A DNA stretch of 64,000 bases, from assembly GCA_002426195.1 (NCBI GenBank), contig DIOT01000013.1:1-64000 (forward strand). Direction: 5' to 3'. This document shows positions 1 to 8,337 of the stretch, in pieces (the first letter of the stretch is position 1; each line of letters starts with the position of its first letter). Position numbers and translations under genes: made by a program. The notes under the pieces are model-generated. The model saw only the letters and a list, made by a program, of their open reading frames with translations, was not told the DNA's origin and made no database searches. The DNA is from Bacteroidales bacterium UBA5507. Its GTDB lineage: Bacteria; Bacteroidota; Bacteroidia; Bacteroidales; Lentimicrobiaceae.

Positions 1-243
1 CCTTCAACAGGAATTACAGGGGGCCCTTCTTTAGGTGATAATGGAGTGGTTGGCAGAATGGGAGGTGTTTTCAATATCGCTTCTAACGGAAGTGCTGTTT
101 ACAATATTCCTATTGAAGTGCCGCAAGGAATTAACGGATTTCAGCCTCAATTGGCCTTATCATATAATAGTCAGGCGCCAAATGGAATAATGGGTGTGGG
201 ATGGAATCTTGCAGGCCTGTCTGCTATTACAAGAACAGATTAA
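1..243 (+). pseudogene. RHS/SpvB-family protein, 5' fragment (cut by window edge, truncated at 3' end)
   Basis: The frame is open from base 1 and ends at a TAA at 241-243. The 80 residues read like the start of the SpvB/RHS-type beta-propeller found in large secreted Bacteroidota RHS proteins: residues near YNIPIEVPQGINGFQPQLAL, followed by SYNSQ and GVGWNLAGLSAITRTD, where full-length members continue for over 1000 residues. Here the frame stops right after ITRTD and an unrelated protease gene begins 11 bases later. A second RHS piece lies 2.5 kb downstream in the same orientation, so I read this as one gene split by insertion or replacement. The true start lies outside the window. The family assignment is from remembered family sequence, not from a search. 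Confidence 0.75.
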
Positions 244-253
244 TAATATCATC

Positions 254-2254
254 ATGAAAAAAAATCTCATCACTTTATTGCTAATCCTGATACTAGGAGA
301 TATTTGGGCAAGTCCCATAGATAAGGAAACAGCTATAATAGTAGCTACAAACTTTATGAACAATAAGGTCAGCAATACTTTAATTGTAAAAAATGTCATA
401 TCCGAAGACTTTAATGGTCAAATTGTCTTTTATGTTGTAAATTTTAAGACTGGTGGTTGGGTAATAGTTTCAGCGGATAATTCAACTGTGCCAGTCCTAA
501 GTTATAACCTTTATGGAGAATATACATTAGAGGATGAAAAACCAGAAGCTTTTATTGAATTAACGACGAGCTATAAAGAACGGATTGCAAATTCAAAGAC
601 TTTAAAATCATCCAATATTGAATTAAATTTAAAATGGGAAACACTTATTAGTGGTAACTTTAAATCTCAGAAGTCATACACTCCGGGCGACCAACTACTT
701 GATGTTCCGGGAAGAGGTCATATACAATGGAGACAAGGCAGCAACAATAGTGGTGGCTGTACTCCTTCATATAATGCATTCTGCCCAGATAAAGGTTGTG
801 ATGATTATTGTGATGAAAATGCTTTAGTTGGGTGTGGGGCAGTTGCTATGGGACAAATAATGTGGTATTGGCAATGGCCACAAAGCTCATCATACAGAAC
901 TTATGACTGGGGATTAATGCCAGACGAACTAACAAATTCATCAACAATAGCAGAAGGAGATGAAATTGCAAATTTATTAAGGGATATAGGTAGAGAAGAT
1001 GCAACTGATATGACTTATTGGTGTTCCGGCACTTGGACAACTGTAAATAAAATTGAAGAAGCATTTAAAAATAAATTCAGCTATGAAGGGGTAAAAAAAC
1101 ATGTAAAAAATGATTGGGGATATGGGAGTGCATGGGGTGATTTATTGCGTTCTGAAATTGATAATGAAAGGCCAGTATTTTATCGGGGCGATAAAAGTGA
1201 CCTTAGTACTTCAAAACATTTTTTTGTATTGGATGGATATGACGCATCTGACCCTGACTTTTTTTGGTTTAACTTTGGGCATGGAGGACAGACTTATAAT
1301 AATTCAAGACATTATCTAAATGATATAACTCCTGCCGGTACTGATTTTGACTGGACTAAAAACCAAATGGCAGTTGTTGGAATTTCACCGACTTATACAG
1401 AGTTGGTCCCTGATAATATAAATATTTTTGATGTTTCATATTCGAGTGTTACTGGTTTTAAAAATGAAGAGGCTCAACAAGATATTGTATTACCTGCTGT
1501 GGGAAAAGAATTAACAGTTGAAAATGGAGGCGAACTGATTCTAACTGCTGGTAATGCGATAAATCTAAAACCCGATTTTCATGCGAAAGTAGGTAGCAAA
1601 TTTACTGCACAGATAAGTTCTGATTTTACAGAAGAGATGGATATCCATGTGCCTACTTGGTACAATGCTTTTACCCCTAATGGCGACGGGTATAATGATG
1701 AATTTTGTCTTAATGTAGAGAATGCAAACTCTTGGGAATTTACTGCAATTGATAGAACTAATACCATTATTTTTCAAAGTGCAGGAACAATAACTGGTAA
1801 TAGCATCTGTGTTTGGGACGGTTCAGGAGCATATTGTTTGGAAGCATACAGATGTATAGTAAGGTTCAAAAATAATTTTGGAAGAGTTGCTGAAAATGAC
1901 TATATAGTCAGTGTTATATGCGGTTTAAAATCATCGTGTGTTTCTAGTGATAGTTTAGCACTTTGTGTTTCCGAAACTAAAAGTATTTCTACAAATATCC
2001 CAAGTCAAAGTGATGAAATTTTATTTTCGGCATATCCAAATCCAAACAATGGAATTTTAAACTTAAAGTTTTCTAATCATCAAGTGGATAATATTAAAAT
2101 ATATAATTCACAAGGAATGATATGTTATCAATCTAATGATATTAAGCAGCCCGACTATATTATTAATATGAGACAGTATGACAATGGAATTTATATTATT
2201 GCTGCTGTGATAAATAATCAAGTATTAACACATAGAATAATTTTAAAAAAATGA
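254..2254 (+). CDS. Secreted C10-family (streptopain-like) cysteine protease with T9SS sorting domain
   Basis: Predicted secreted cysteine peptidase of 666 residues. The ATG at 254 is chosen because it starts a clean signal peptide (KKN, then a hydrophobic run ending near GDIWAS); an earlier in-frame ATG at 194 lies inside the RHS fragment. After a propeptide-like region (about residues 20-115) comes the catalytic domain with GCGAVAMGQIM (Cys194) and HFFVLDGYD (His322), the C10 dyad. Two accessory regions follow: a stretch rich in beta repeats around 420-455 and a gliding-motility-type domain near 468 (FTPNGDGYNDEF). The last ~75 residues (YPNPNNG onward) match a type A T9SS C-terminal sorting domain, so the protein should be exported and attached to or released from the cell surface. 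Its stop overlaps the next gene by 4 bases. Host-directed or nutritional proteolysis are both possible. Confidence 0.85.
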   Translation: MKKNLITLLLILILGDIWASPIDKETAIIVATNFMNNKVSNTLIVKNVISEDFNGQIVFYVVNFKTGGWVIVSADNSTVPVLSYNLYGEYTLEDEKPEAFIELTTSYKERIANSKTLKSSNIELNLKWETLISGNFKSQKSYTPGDQLLDVPGRGHIQWRQGSNNSGGCTPSYNAFCPDKGCDDYCDENALVGCGAVAMGQIMWYWQWPQSSSYRTYDWGLMPDELTNSSTIAEGDEIANLLRDIGREDATDMTYWCSGTWTTVNKIEEAFKNKFSYEGVKKHVKNDWGYGSAWGDLLRSEIDNERPVFYRGDKSDLSTSKHFFVLDGYDASDPDFFWFNFGHGGQTYNNSRHYLNDITPAGTDFDWTKNQMAVVGISPTYTELVPDNINIFDVSYSSVTGFKNEEAQQDIVLPAVGKELTVENGGELILTAGNAINLKPDFHAKVGSKFTAQISSDFTEEMDIHVPTWYNAFTPNGDGYNDEFCLNVENANSWEFTAIDRTNTIIFQSAGTITGNSICVWDGSGAYCLEAYRCIVRFKNNFGRVAENDYIVSVICGLKSSCVSSDSLALCVSETKSISTNIPSQSDEILFSAYPNPNNGILNLKFSNHQVDNIKIYNSQGMICYQSNDIKQPDYIINMRQYDNGIYIIAAVINNQVLTHRIILKK

Positions 2255-2724
2255 CACGATTAATAATAATTATAGTTTTGAGTGCTTTTAATCTTTTTTG
2301 CTCTTGTGAAAAGGTTAAAGATAAGGACACATTGATTCAAATTTATAAATTTAAAACAATAGATTATTCCAACAATGTTCCTGTAGAGCTTTCTGATGAT
2401 AAAGACAAAATCACTTCAGCACCTGGAAATATAACCAGAGTACCCGTGAAACTTTCTGATAATTATTATTTAAACGGTTCAATGGGTGTAAATACAGGAT
2501 ATTTGTCATTAACAATTGAAGAACATAACAACTTGGAAATTAAGCCCGGAATTGATAGTTTATACAATTTATTGATTGAAAAAGACCCATATTTAGAATA
2601 TTATTATCGACATGATGATGGTACATTTAGAAATGAAAATGGTGTATATGGGATAGACACAGCTATGATAAATGATTTAATAAGAACAGATAAGCTTGAA
2701 AATTACTTTGATAGGTTGAAATAA
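2251..2724 (+). CDS. Putative lipoprotein coupled to the C10 protease; possible protease inhibitor
   Basis: Encodes 157 residues. The start overlaps the protease stop (ATGA), which implies translational coupling. The N-terminus has a short hydrophobic segment followed by FCSCEK, a plausible though imperfect lipobox with the lipidated Cys at residue 19. The mature part is charged and Asp/Glu-rich, with no domain I recognise. In streptococci and in Bacteroides fragilis, C10 proteases are encoded next to a small inhibitor (Spi, or the Bfi proteins), so an inhibitor or self-protection role is a reasonable guess from context. I see no direct sequence proof of it. Confidence 0.6.
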   Translation: MTRLIIIIVLSAFNLFCSCEKVKDKDTLIQIYKFKTIDYSNNVPVELSDDKDKITSAPGNITRVPVKLSDNYYLNGSMGVNTGYLSLTIEEHNNLEIKPGIDSLYNLLIEKDPYLEYYYRHDDGTFRNENGVYGIDTAMINDLIRTDKLENYFDRLK

Positions 2725-2798
2725 CCACGTTTGCTAACAAGCAATATAGCAAAAATGCGGTGAAGTACTAAATTTGGAAGGCCTTTGCTTGTTTTAAC
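2725..2798. repeat. Non-coding block with 9-bp inverted repeat, cassette-repeat-like
   Basis: Directly after the lipoprotein stop there is a stretch with perfect 9-base inverted arms, AACAAGCAA at 2736-2744 and TTGCTTGTT at 2785-2793. It contains the phrase GCGGTGAAGTACT between them. I recall similar blocks, with GTTTGCTAACA and a later GCTTGTTTTAACTTCG, repeated downstream of single genes in several Bacteroidota genomes, and the arrangement is reminiscent of a folded recombination site such as attC. That link is from memory and is not verified. The block ends where RHS coding similarity resumes. Confidence 0.4.
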
Positions 2799-3294
2799 TT
2801 CGGACGGGTAGTACGAAAGGTTGAATTTAACCAGAACGGTAGTAAAGTTTATGTTGACTACTCTTATGACCATAAGGGCCGACAGGTTTCTGCTACCGAA
2901 CCTTATATACCCGGGGAGTCGTACTTTGTTACATTTAAAGAATATGACGACTTACTTGGGCAGGATTGAGAGAGTTATAGAGCCTGGTGAGATAAGAACC
3001 GATTACAGTTATGGACAAAGAAGCGAAACAGTAACAAATCACATGGGGTTCAGTGCAACAAAGTCATATAACGCTCCCGGATGGCTGGTATATAGCACGG
3101 ATTATGACTCAAAGGCGGTTACTTATACCCACTACAGCAATGGGAAGGTAAAAACATCGCAGGTAAATGGCCAGCCTGCCACCCTGGTAACTATCGTGTA
3201 TGACATTAGTGGCAATGTCACTTCGAGCACCGATCCATCATGGGACGAAAATATAAGTGCCCTTAGCACATTCATTGATTATTCCGTTTCTTAA
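2772..3294 (+). pseudogene. RHS/YD-repeat protein, 3' fragment with frameshift
   Basis: Two frames are needed to read this RHS remnant. From 2772 the frame FNFGRVVRKVEFNQNGSK, then YDHKGRQVSATEP and FKEYDDLLGQD, runs to a TGA at about 2967. Similarity continues in the next frame from about 2950 as GRIERVIEPGEIRTDYSYG, YDSKAVTYTHYSNGKVKT and YDISGNVTSSTDPSW. These are typical YD-type repeats (YDxxGxV). The frameshift lies near 2950-2965. The reading ends at a TAA at 3292-3294 that lies 20 bases inside the convergent dsbD gene; the last few residues look like chance sequence. There is no toxin domain and no complete RHS core, so this is a decayed fragment. Confidence 0.75.
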
Positions 3295-5389
3295 ACTCAT
3301 CAATTCCACTCTGAAGGAATGTTACAAAGTTGTTAACATCAAGGTCATATGCTTTTGGTGTTACCAGTAGCTCTCCATTTGTGTCGAGCAGCACATAATA
3401 TGGTTGTGCATTGACATTGAACCGGCTGATCTGAAAGTCGGCATATTTCTTTCCAATGGTCTTCTTAACTTTTCCATCGTAAGTAGATGTTATCCATTCG
3501 GATTCGGGGAGCTGAGTTTTATCATCAACGTATAATGCGATAATTACAAACTCATCCTTTAACATCTTTAAAACATTTGGATCAGACCATACTCTTGCTT
3601 CCATTTCACGGCAATTTACACAACCGTGTCCGGTAAAATCAATAAAAACTGGCTTATTTAACTGCTTTGCGCAGGCTAAGCCCTGTTCATAATCAAAATA
3701 TCCTGAAAGCCCATGAGGCAAATGAAGAATCTCGCCATGTTTTGGAACATCACAGAGTCTGGATGTAGTAGGCTGAGATGTATTTGCCGTGCCCGCAGAG
3801 AATACTTCGACATTTTCGCGGATAATCTTATTAAGGTCGAAGTCGTGCGTTGTCTGTGGTGGAATGTATCCTGATAATGCTTTGAGAGGCGCTCCAAAGA
3901 GTCCGGGTATCATGTAGAGGACAAAAGTGAAGGTAATGATTGCTAACATCATTCTGGGAACACCTATATACTTAACTTCTGAATCATGCGCTGTCTTGAT
4001 TTTACCAAGTAAGTATAGTCCCATTAATGTGAAGATAACAATCCAGAATGCGAGATAAATGTCACGGTCAAGAATTCCCCAATGGTAAGTTTGATCAGCA
4101 ATACTTAAAAATTTAAGTCCAAGCGCCAATTCAAGAAATCCTAAAACCACTTTTACTGAATTCAGCCAACCGCCGGACTTTGGCATGCTGTTAAGCCACC
4201 TTGGGAAGAAAGCGAATAATGTAAAGGGAAGTGCAAATGCCAATGAAAAACCAAGCATGCCGATTATTGGCATCAGTACTTTACCACCTGCAGAAGCAAC
4301 AAGAATTGCTCCAACGATAGGACCTGTACATGAGAAAGACACTAAGACCAGTGTAAAAGCCATAAAGAATGAACCAATTACTCCTCCCCTGTCGGCCTGC
4401 GAGTCTGATTTATTAATCATCCAGCTGGGCAGTGTAATTTCGAACATACCCAGGAAAGAGGCTGCAAAAAACATGAAGATCAGGAAGAAAAGTATATTAG
4501 GTATCCAATGCGTGCTAAGGAAGTTTGCAAAGTTAGCTCCGAATAGCACTGCGACCAGCGTACCAATCACTGTATAGATAAGAATGATTGAAAAACCGTA
4601 AACAAGAGCCTGAGTTTTTGCTCTAACTTTATTTTGTTCTTTCAGGAAAAAAGTAACAGTCATGGGAATCATTGGAAATACACAGGGTGTAAGGATTGCA
4701 GCTAAACCGGCAAGAAATGAAATAATAAACAGGCCCAAAAGTGATTCTTCCTTCTTTTCACCTTCTTTGATTTCTTCAGAGGTTTTTTCATCAGCTAATG
4801 TGTCGCTTTGTGTTTCAGAAATAGTGTCGATGGCTTGTGATATTTCACCGGAATCTACGGTCTGACTTACCGCATTATTTGATTGTTCATTTCCCGCAAC
4901 AACCTGATTTGCTTCGGGATTCCCTTTGATGTTGAATTCAAATTCAACTTCATTTGGAGGTAAGCATTGTTTGTCATCACAACACATGAATTCAACATAT
5001 CCTTTTATCTTGAAGCCTTCAGGTGATAAAACCTTTATCCTTTGTTTAAATACAGCCTCATTTGCAAAGTATTTAAGGACCATATCGAAGTTGGGATCAA
5101 ACTCCTCAATTGCCTTTGGCTCTTTTACCTTTCCTACAAGTTGGAATTTACTGCTCTTTTCAATACTAAAACTGGTAGGAACTGGTCCGTTCTCTTTGAT
5201 ATCCTGAGAATAAAGGTGCCAGTTATTGTCAATGGTAGCCTTAAAAACCAGATCAACCTCACCTGGATTTATCTGTTTTGTTGAGAAACTCCATTTTACA
5301 GGAGTGAGAATTTGACCAATAGCATTTGATTGAAAAATAAAAGAGATTAGAGAGACGATTAAAAAACCGTAAAAGAACTGCTTTTTCAT
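3272..5389 (-). CDS. dsbD: Thiol:disulfide interchange protein DsbD
   Basis: Inner-membrane protein of 705 residues that passes electrons from cytoplasmic thioredoxin to periplasmic thiol proteins. A signal peptide (to about residue 25) is followed by an N-terminal periplasmic domain with a Cys cluster (CCDDKQC, near 136) and an acidic Glu/Ser-rich linker. The membrane domain of about eight segments carries the two redox cysteines, in LTPCVFPMIP (about 236) and SFSCTGPIVG (about 354). The C-terminal thioredoxin domain has the active-site pair CVNC (about 590, in GHGCVNCREME). All three modules of a full DsbD are present. Its 3' end overlaps the decayed RHS fragment by 23 bases in convergent orientation. 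Confidence 0.95.
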   Translation of the reverse strand: MKKQFFYGFLIVSLISFIFQSNAIGQILTPVKWSFSTKQINPGEVDLVFKATIDNNWHLYSQDIKENGPVPTSFSIEKSSKFQLVGKVKEPKAIEEFDPNFDMVLKYFANEAVFKQRIKVLSPEGFKIKGYVEFMCCDDKQCLPPNEVEFEFNIKGNPEANQVVAGNEQSNNAVSQTVDSGEISQAIDTISETQSDTLADEKTSEEIKEGEKKEESLLGLFIISFLAGLAAILTPCVFPMIPMTVTFFLKEQNKVRAKTQALVYGFSIILIYTVIGTLVAVLFGANFANFLSTHWIPNILFFLIFMFFAASFLGMFEITLPSWMINKSDSQADRGGVIGSFFMAFTLVLVSFSCTGPIVGAILVASAGGKVLMPIIGMLGFSLAFALPFTLFAFFPRWLNSMPKSGGWLNSVKVVLGFLELALGLKFLSIADQTYHWGILDRDIYLAFWIVIFTLMGLYLLGKIKTAHDSEVKYIGVPRMMLAIITFTFVLYMIPGLFGAPLKALSGYIPPQTTHDFDLNKIIRENVEVFSAGTANTSQPTTSRLCDVPKHGEILHLPHGLSGYFDYEQGLACAKQLNKPVFIDFTGHGCVNCREMEARVWSDPNVLKMLKDEFVIIALYVDDKTQLPESEWITSTYDGKVKKTIGKKYADFQISRFNVNAQPYYVLLDTNGELLVTPKAYDLDVNNFVTFLQSGIDEFKKRNNQ

Positions 5390-5446
5390 TCCTGGTGGTT
5401 TGTTAAGTTATTAATGCTATCCTTTGGTGGTTAAGAAATATGTTTA

Positions 5447-6784
5447 TTATGATTCCAGTAATTCGATCTTCAAAATTTTATCAGTTTCATTTGTGATCCG
5501 ACAAGTGTTTGAAATACGATGACCTACCAACCAAACAATTGAGTTGTTTGAAATTAGTAGCCAGGCATTCTCTTTTTCAACAATTGAAAACTTGTTATCT
5601 ATGAAGTAATCGCTAAGCTTTTTCTTATTATTCATTCCATAGGGTATAAATGAGTCGCCTTCTTTCCATTTTCTTAACTTAAGCGGGAATTTGAGTTTAG
5701 TTAGGTCAAGAAGGGCAACATTCCCTGTTTTAGGAACTACCAGATCGTCGTAATTTTCAATATTTGAAAGCCTTAAATGAATTGGTCTGGTAATTTCGTT
5801 CATTGATTCATCAATAACTACTTCATCGGATGATTCTGTGGTGTCATCATCGGCCTCAGTAATAATGAGGTATTCTCTATCCTTAATAACTCTGTGAGTA
5901 CCTGAGAAAAATTGCTTTCCGGAAATTTCCCCGAGCGCATCAGCGATTTCAGAGCATACAGAACGGTTAAAATTGAAGTTCTGCAGGATGGCGTATAAAT
6001 AAAGGTCGACCGGTTTATAACTCAGAAGTCTCTTTATATCGAGTTTAATAATTTCGTTTTCCTCTATGAGTAATTCTTCCGATAATTGAGTGGAATAATT
6101 TCTGAGTATTAATTCTGCTTCCCTGACTCTTTCAATGGTAGCGGTAATTGTCTTTCTGAAATCAGGGTTAATTTCACCTAATAAAGGGATCAGGTCATGC
6201 CGGATTTTATTCCTGATATATTTTGTTGTTCTGTTGGAGCTGTCCTCTCTGTATGTAATTGCTTCTTCAGAAGCAAATTCTTCAATCTGACGACGAAAAG
6301 CGAACATCATGGGATGTACAATATTGGCACGATTTGGCAAAATACCATGCATTCCGCTAATTCCCGTTCCCCTCAGTACATTAATGAAAAATGTTTCTAT
6401 CTGATCGTCAAGGTGATGAGCTGTGGCTAATGCTTTAAACCCTTCTGTTTGAATAAGTTCTTCGAACCATTCGTAACGCAGTGTACGGGCAGCCATCTGG
6501 ACAGAAATTTTGTTAAAGCCCGCATATTCCCGTGTCTTAAAGTGCTTTACATAGAACTTTACTCCTAACGCCTGAGCACAATTTGCAACAAAAGCTTCAT
6601 CCTGGTTTGATTCTGTACCCCTTAAACCAAAATTACAATGTGCTATTGAAAAATTGAAACCGGCTCTATGAAAGAGTTCTGCCATTACCATGGAGTCAAC
6701 ACCTCCACTAACTGCTAGTAATATAGGGTCATTTGGAGTGAACAGCTCATTCTGTTCAACATACTCCTGTAAAAGTTCAAGCAT
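5447..6784 (-). CDS. tilS: tRNA(Ile)-lysidine synthase TilS
   Basis: Modifies C34 of the AUA-decoding tRNA-Ile to lysidine using ATP and lysine. The PP-loop SGGVDS is at residues 26-31. The N-terminal N-type ATPase domain includes IAHCNFGLRG and TAHHLDDQIETFF. The C-terminal TilS domain is present (KWKEGDSFIPYGM, then KKLSDYFIDNK). The length of 445 residues is normal for the family. A -7 promoter element lies only four bases upstream of the chosen ATG, so the mRNA may be leaderless or the real start may be slightly internal. The gene is followed by dsbD in the same direction after 57 bases. Confidence 0.95.
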   Translation of the reverse strand: MLELLQEYVEQNELFTPNDPILLAVSGGVDSMVMAELFHRAGFNFSIAHCNFGLRGTESNQDEAFVANCAQALGVKFYVKHFKTREYAGFNKISVQMAARTLRYEWFEELIQTEGFKALATAHHLDDQIETFFINVLRGTGISGMHGILPNRANIVHPMMFAFRRQIEEFASEEAITYREDSSNRTTKYIRNKIRHDLIPLLGEINPDFRKTITATIERVREAELILRNYSTQLSEELLIEENEIIKLDIKRLLSYKPVDLYLYAILQNFNFNRSVCSEIADALGEISGKQFFSGTHRVIKDREYLIITEADDDTTESSDEVVIDESMNEITRPIHLRLSNIENYDDLVVPKTGNVALLDLTKLKFPLKLRKWKEGDSFIPYGMNNKKKLSDYFIDNKFSIVEKENAWLLISNNSIVWLVGHRISNTCRITNETDKILKIELLES

Positions 6785-6788
6785 GTGG

Positions 6789-6796
6789 CAAAGTTA
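6789..6796 (-). promoter_or_regulatory. TAACTTTG -7 element (tilS)
   Basis: On the minus strand this reads TAACTTTG, a match to the Bacteroidota -7 consensus TAnnTTTG. It ends four bases before the tilS ATG, so initiation about seven bases downstream would fall on or near the start codon. Confidence 0.5.
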
Positions 6797-6938
6797 ATAA
6801 TTCAAGTGAAATTATGCAGGTAATTGTATACAAAATGGCCATCTGCATATTTAAAGCAACTTACAGTGTTATTAATAAGTTTAACTCAACAAACAGAGCA
6901 TATTAGCGTTAATCAGTTAATGCATAAATTATATCATT

Positions 6939-7232
6939 ATGGATATCCGGAGAAATGAAAACGGTAGAGTTGGTAAATTATTTATTGAAGAAGATAATGA
7001 AGTTGTTGCCGACATAGGTTACATGATAAATGATGAGAGCAACTATGTAATTGACCATACAACCGTGAGTAAAAAAATGAGCGGGAAAGGAATTGGGCAG
7101 AAACTGGTTGATGCAATGGTAAATTTGGCGCGTGAGAATAATAAAAAGATTATCCCGGGTTGTGAGTTTGCTAAAAAGGTTTTTGAAAGAAATAAGGATA
7201 GCTACGCTGATGTTTGGGATAAGAGAGAGTGA
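6939..7232 (+). CDS. Small GNAT-family N-acetyltransferase (YidJ/NATD1-like)
   Basis: A minimal GNAT fold of 97 residues. The acetyl-CoA pyrophosphate-binding loop is visible as SKKMSGKGIGQKLV (about 44-57), and the C-terminal half has the IPGCEFAKKVFERN motif. That motif's Cys (about residue 74) is characteristic of the short Gcn5-related subgroup that includes bacterial YidJ-type proteins and NATD1. The substrate is unknown. It is a single gene, divergent from tilS, and ends just before a strong bidirectional terminator. Confidence 0.8.
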   Translation: MDIRRNENGRVGKLFIEEDNEVVADIGYMINDESNYVIDHTTVSKKMSGKGIGQKLVDAMVNLARENNKKIIPGCEFAKKVFERNKDSYADVWDKRE

Positions 7233-7241
7233 GCTACCAAT

Positions 7242-7275
7242 AAAAAAACCGCTCTTGCCCAGAGCGGTTTTTTTT
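7242..7275. terminator. Bidirectional rho-independent terminator
   Basis: A 7-bp GC-rich stem (CCGCTCT / AGAGCGG, loop TGCCC) is flanked by A7 on the left and T8 on the right. It serves the GNAT gene on the plus strand and korB on the minus strand. Confidence 0.9.
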
Positions 7276-7291
7276 AGCATCTGTTGACAGA

Positions 7292-8335
7292 TTATTTAAT
7301 TTCCCATGTGTCACCACTATTGAGTAAATCGTCAACACACTTGATATTGGAATGCTGTTGACCAAATGTTATTTGTTCTTCCACCATATCGTCGTATGTA
7401 GGATAATTTGCTGAGCGGATAACACCCATAGCAACCGGATAGTGTGGATAGGCCATTTTGGCAAGCATAAGGTGAATTCCGGGATCCTGTTGATACATAT
7501 CATGCACAAGCAGATCATCTTCAGTAATTCCGTTTTCACCTATAGTAACAACCTCAAGTTGGGTTCCTTTAAGTATAATTCCCTTATCCTTATTTTTACC
7601 GAAGATCATTGGCTCTCCGTTTCTCAGTATAATCTGCCTATCGTCTCTATACTCTTTGTTTGTGATTAAATCGTGAGTCTTATCGGCAAAAATTACACAG
7701 TTTTCGAGGATTTCAACAATTGAAGTACCATCATGACGGGCAGCTTCAAACATAATTTCAGTCATGAGTTTTGGGTTTCCATCAGGACAGCGGGCAAAAA
7801 ATGTTCCCTGAGCGCCAAGTACCAATTCACCAACATTGAAAGGATGCTCAATTGTGCCCTGAGGAGATGTTTTTGTAATACTGCCCATTGGAGTAGTAGG
7901 TGAATACTGACCCTTGGTTAATCCATAGATCTGATTATTGAAAAGGATGATATTGATGTCAATATTCCTTCTGATAATATGGATAAAGTGATTTCCGCCA
8001 ATTGCCAGTGAGTCGCCATCACCGGTAGTCATCCACACACTAAGATGTGGGTTTGCGATTTTAACTCCTGATGAGATTGCTGCAGCACGACCATGAATTC
8101 CGTGAATACCATAAGTATTTACATAGTAAGGGAACCTTGAGGAGCATCCTATACCGGATACTATCATTACGTTTTCCTTTTTGTATCCTAATTTGGGAAA
8201 TACATTGGCCACTGAAGAAAGAATGGCATGGGCACCACATCCGGGGCACCATTTTACCATTTGATCGCTTACAAAATCGTCTTTCTTAAGCTCAACAGAT
8301 GAGCGTTCTATTGTAAAATTCTGAGTGTTTATCAT
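7292..8335 (-). CDS. korB: 2-oxoglutarate:ferredoxin oxidoreductase, beta subunit
   Basis: The thiamine-diphosphate-binding subunit (347 residues) of a 2-oxoacid:ferredoxin oxidoreductase. Together with KorA it converts 2-oxoglutarate and CoA to succinyl-CoA, CO2 and reduced ferredoxin, and is in principle reversible. The TPP site is visible as WCPGCGAH (Cys30, Cys33) near the N-terminus and GDGDSLAIGGNHF followed by NNQIYGLTKGQ. The start is preceded by a clear GGAGGAG Shine-Dalgarno within the 3' end of korA, from which it is separated by two bases. Assignment to 2-oxoglutarate rather than pyruvate rests on overall KorAB-type organisation. Confidence 0.9.
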   Translation of the reverse strand: MINTQNFTIERSSVELKKDDFVSDQMVKWCPGCGAHAILSSVANVFPKLGYKKENVMIVSGIGCSSRFPYYVNTYGIHGIHGRAAAISSGVKIANPHLSVWMTTGDGDSLAIGGNHFIHIIRRNIDINIILFNNQIYGLTKGQYSPTTPMGSITKTSPQGTIEHPFNVGELVLGAQGTFFARCPDGNPKLMTEIMFEAARHDGTSIVEILENCVIFADKTHDLITNKEYRDDRQIILRNGEPMIFGKNKDKGIILKGTQLEVVTIGENGITEDDLLVHDMYQQDPGIHLMLAKMAYPHYPVAMGVIRSANYPTYDDMVEEQITFGQQHSNIKCVDDLLNSGDTWEIK

Positions 8336-8337
8336 GA

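Larger units (their letters stand above)
241..2798 (+). other. Cassette inserted between two halves of an RHS gene (inferred)
   Basis: This segment carries a C10 protease gene, an overlapping lipoprotein gene and a non-coding tail with an inverted repeat, and it is flanked on both sides by RHS-type coding sequence in the same orientation. By eye it is more AT-rich than the RHS fragments that flank it. No transposase, integrase, or matching terminal repeats were seen at the two junctions. The boundaries are set by where RHS similarity stops (after ITRTD) and resumes (at FGRVVRKV), so they are approximate. It could equally be a replacement of the middle of the RHS gene rather than a clean insertion. 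Confidence 0.5.

Noticed and set aside
2725..2798. An integron attC site
   Set aside because: Only the inverted arms are clear; the core GTTRRRY/RYYYAAC sites are not convincing and no integrase gene is in view, so it is reported only as a repeat.
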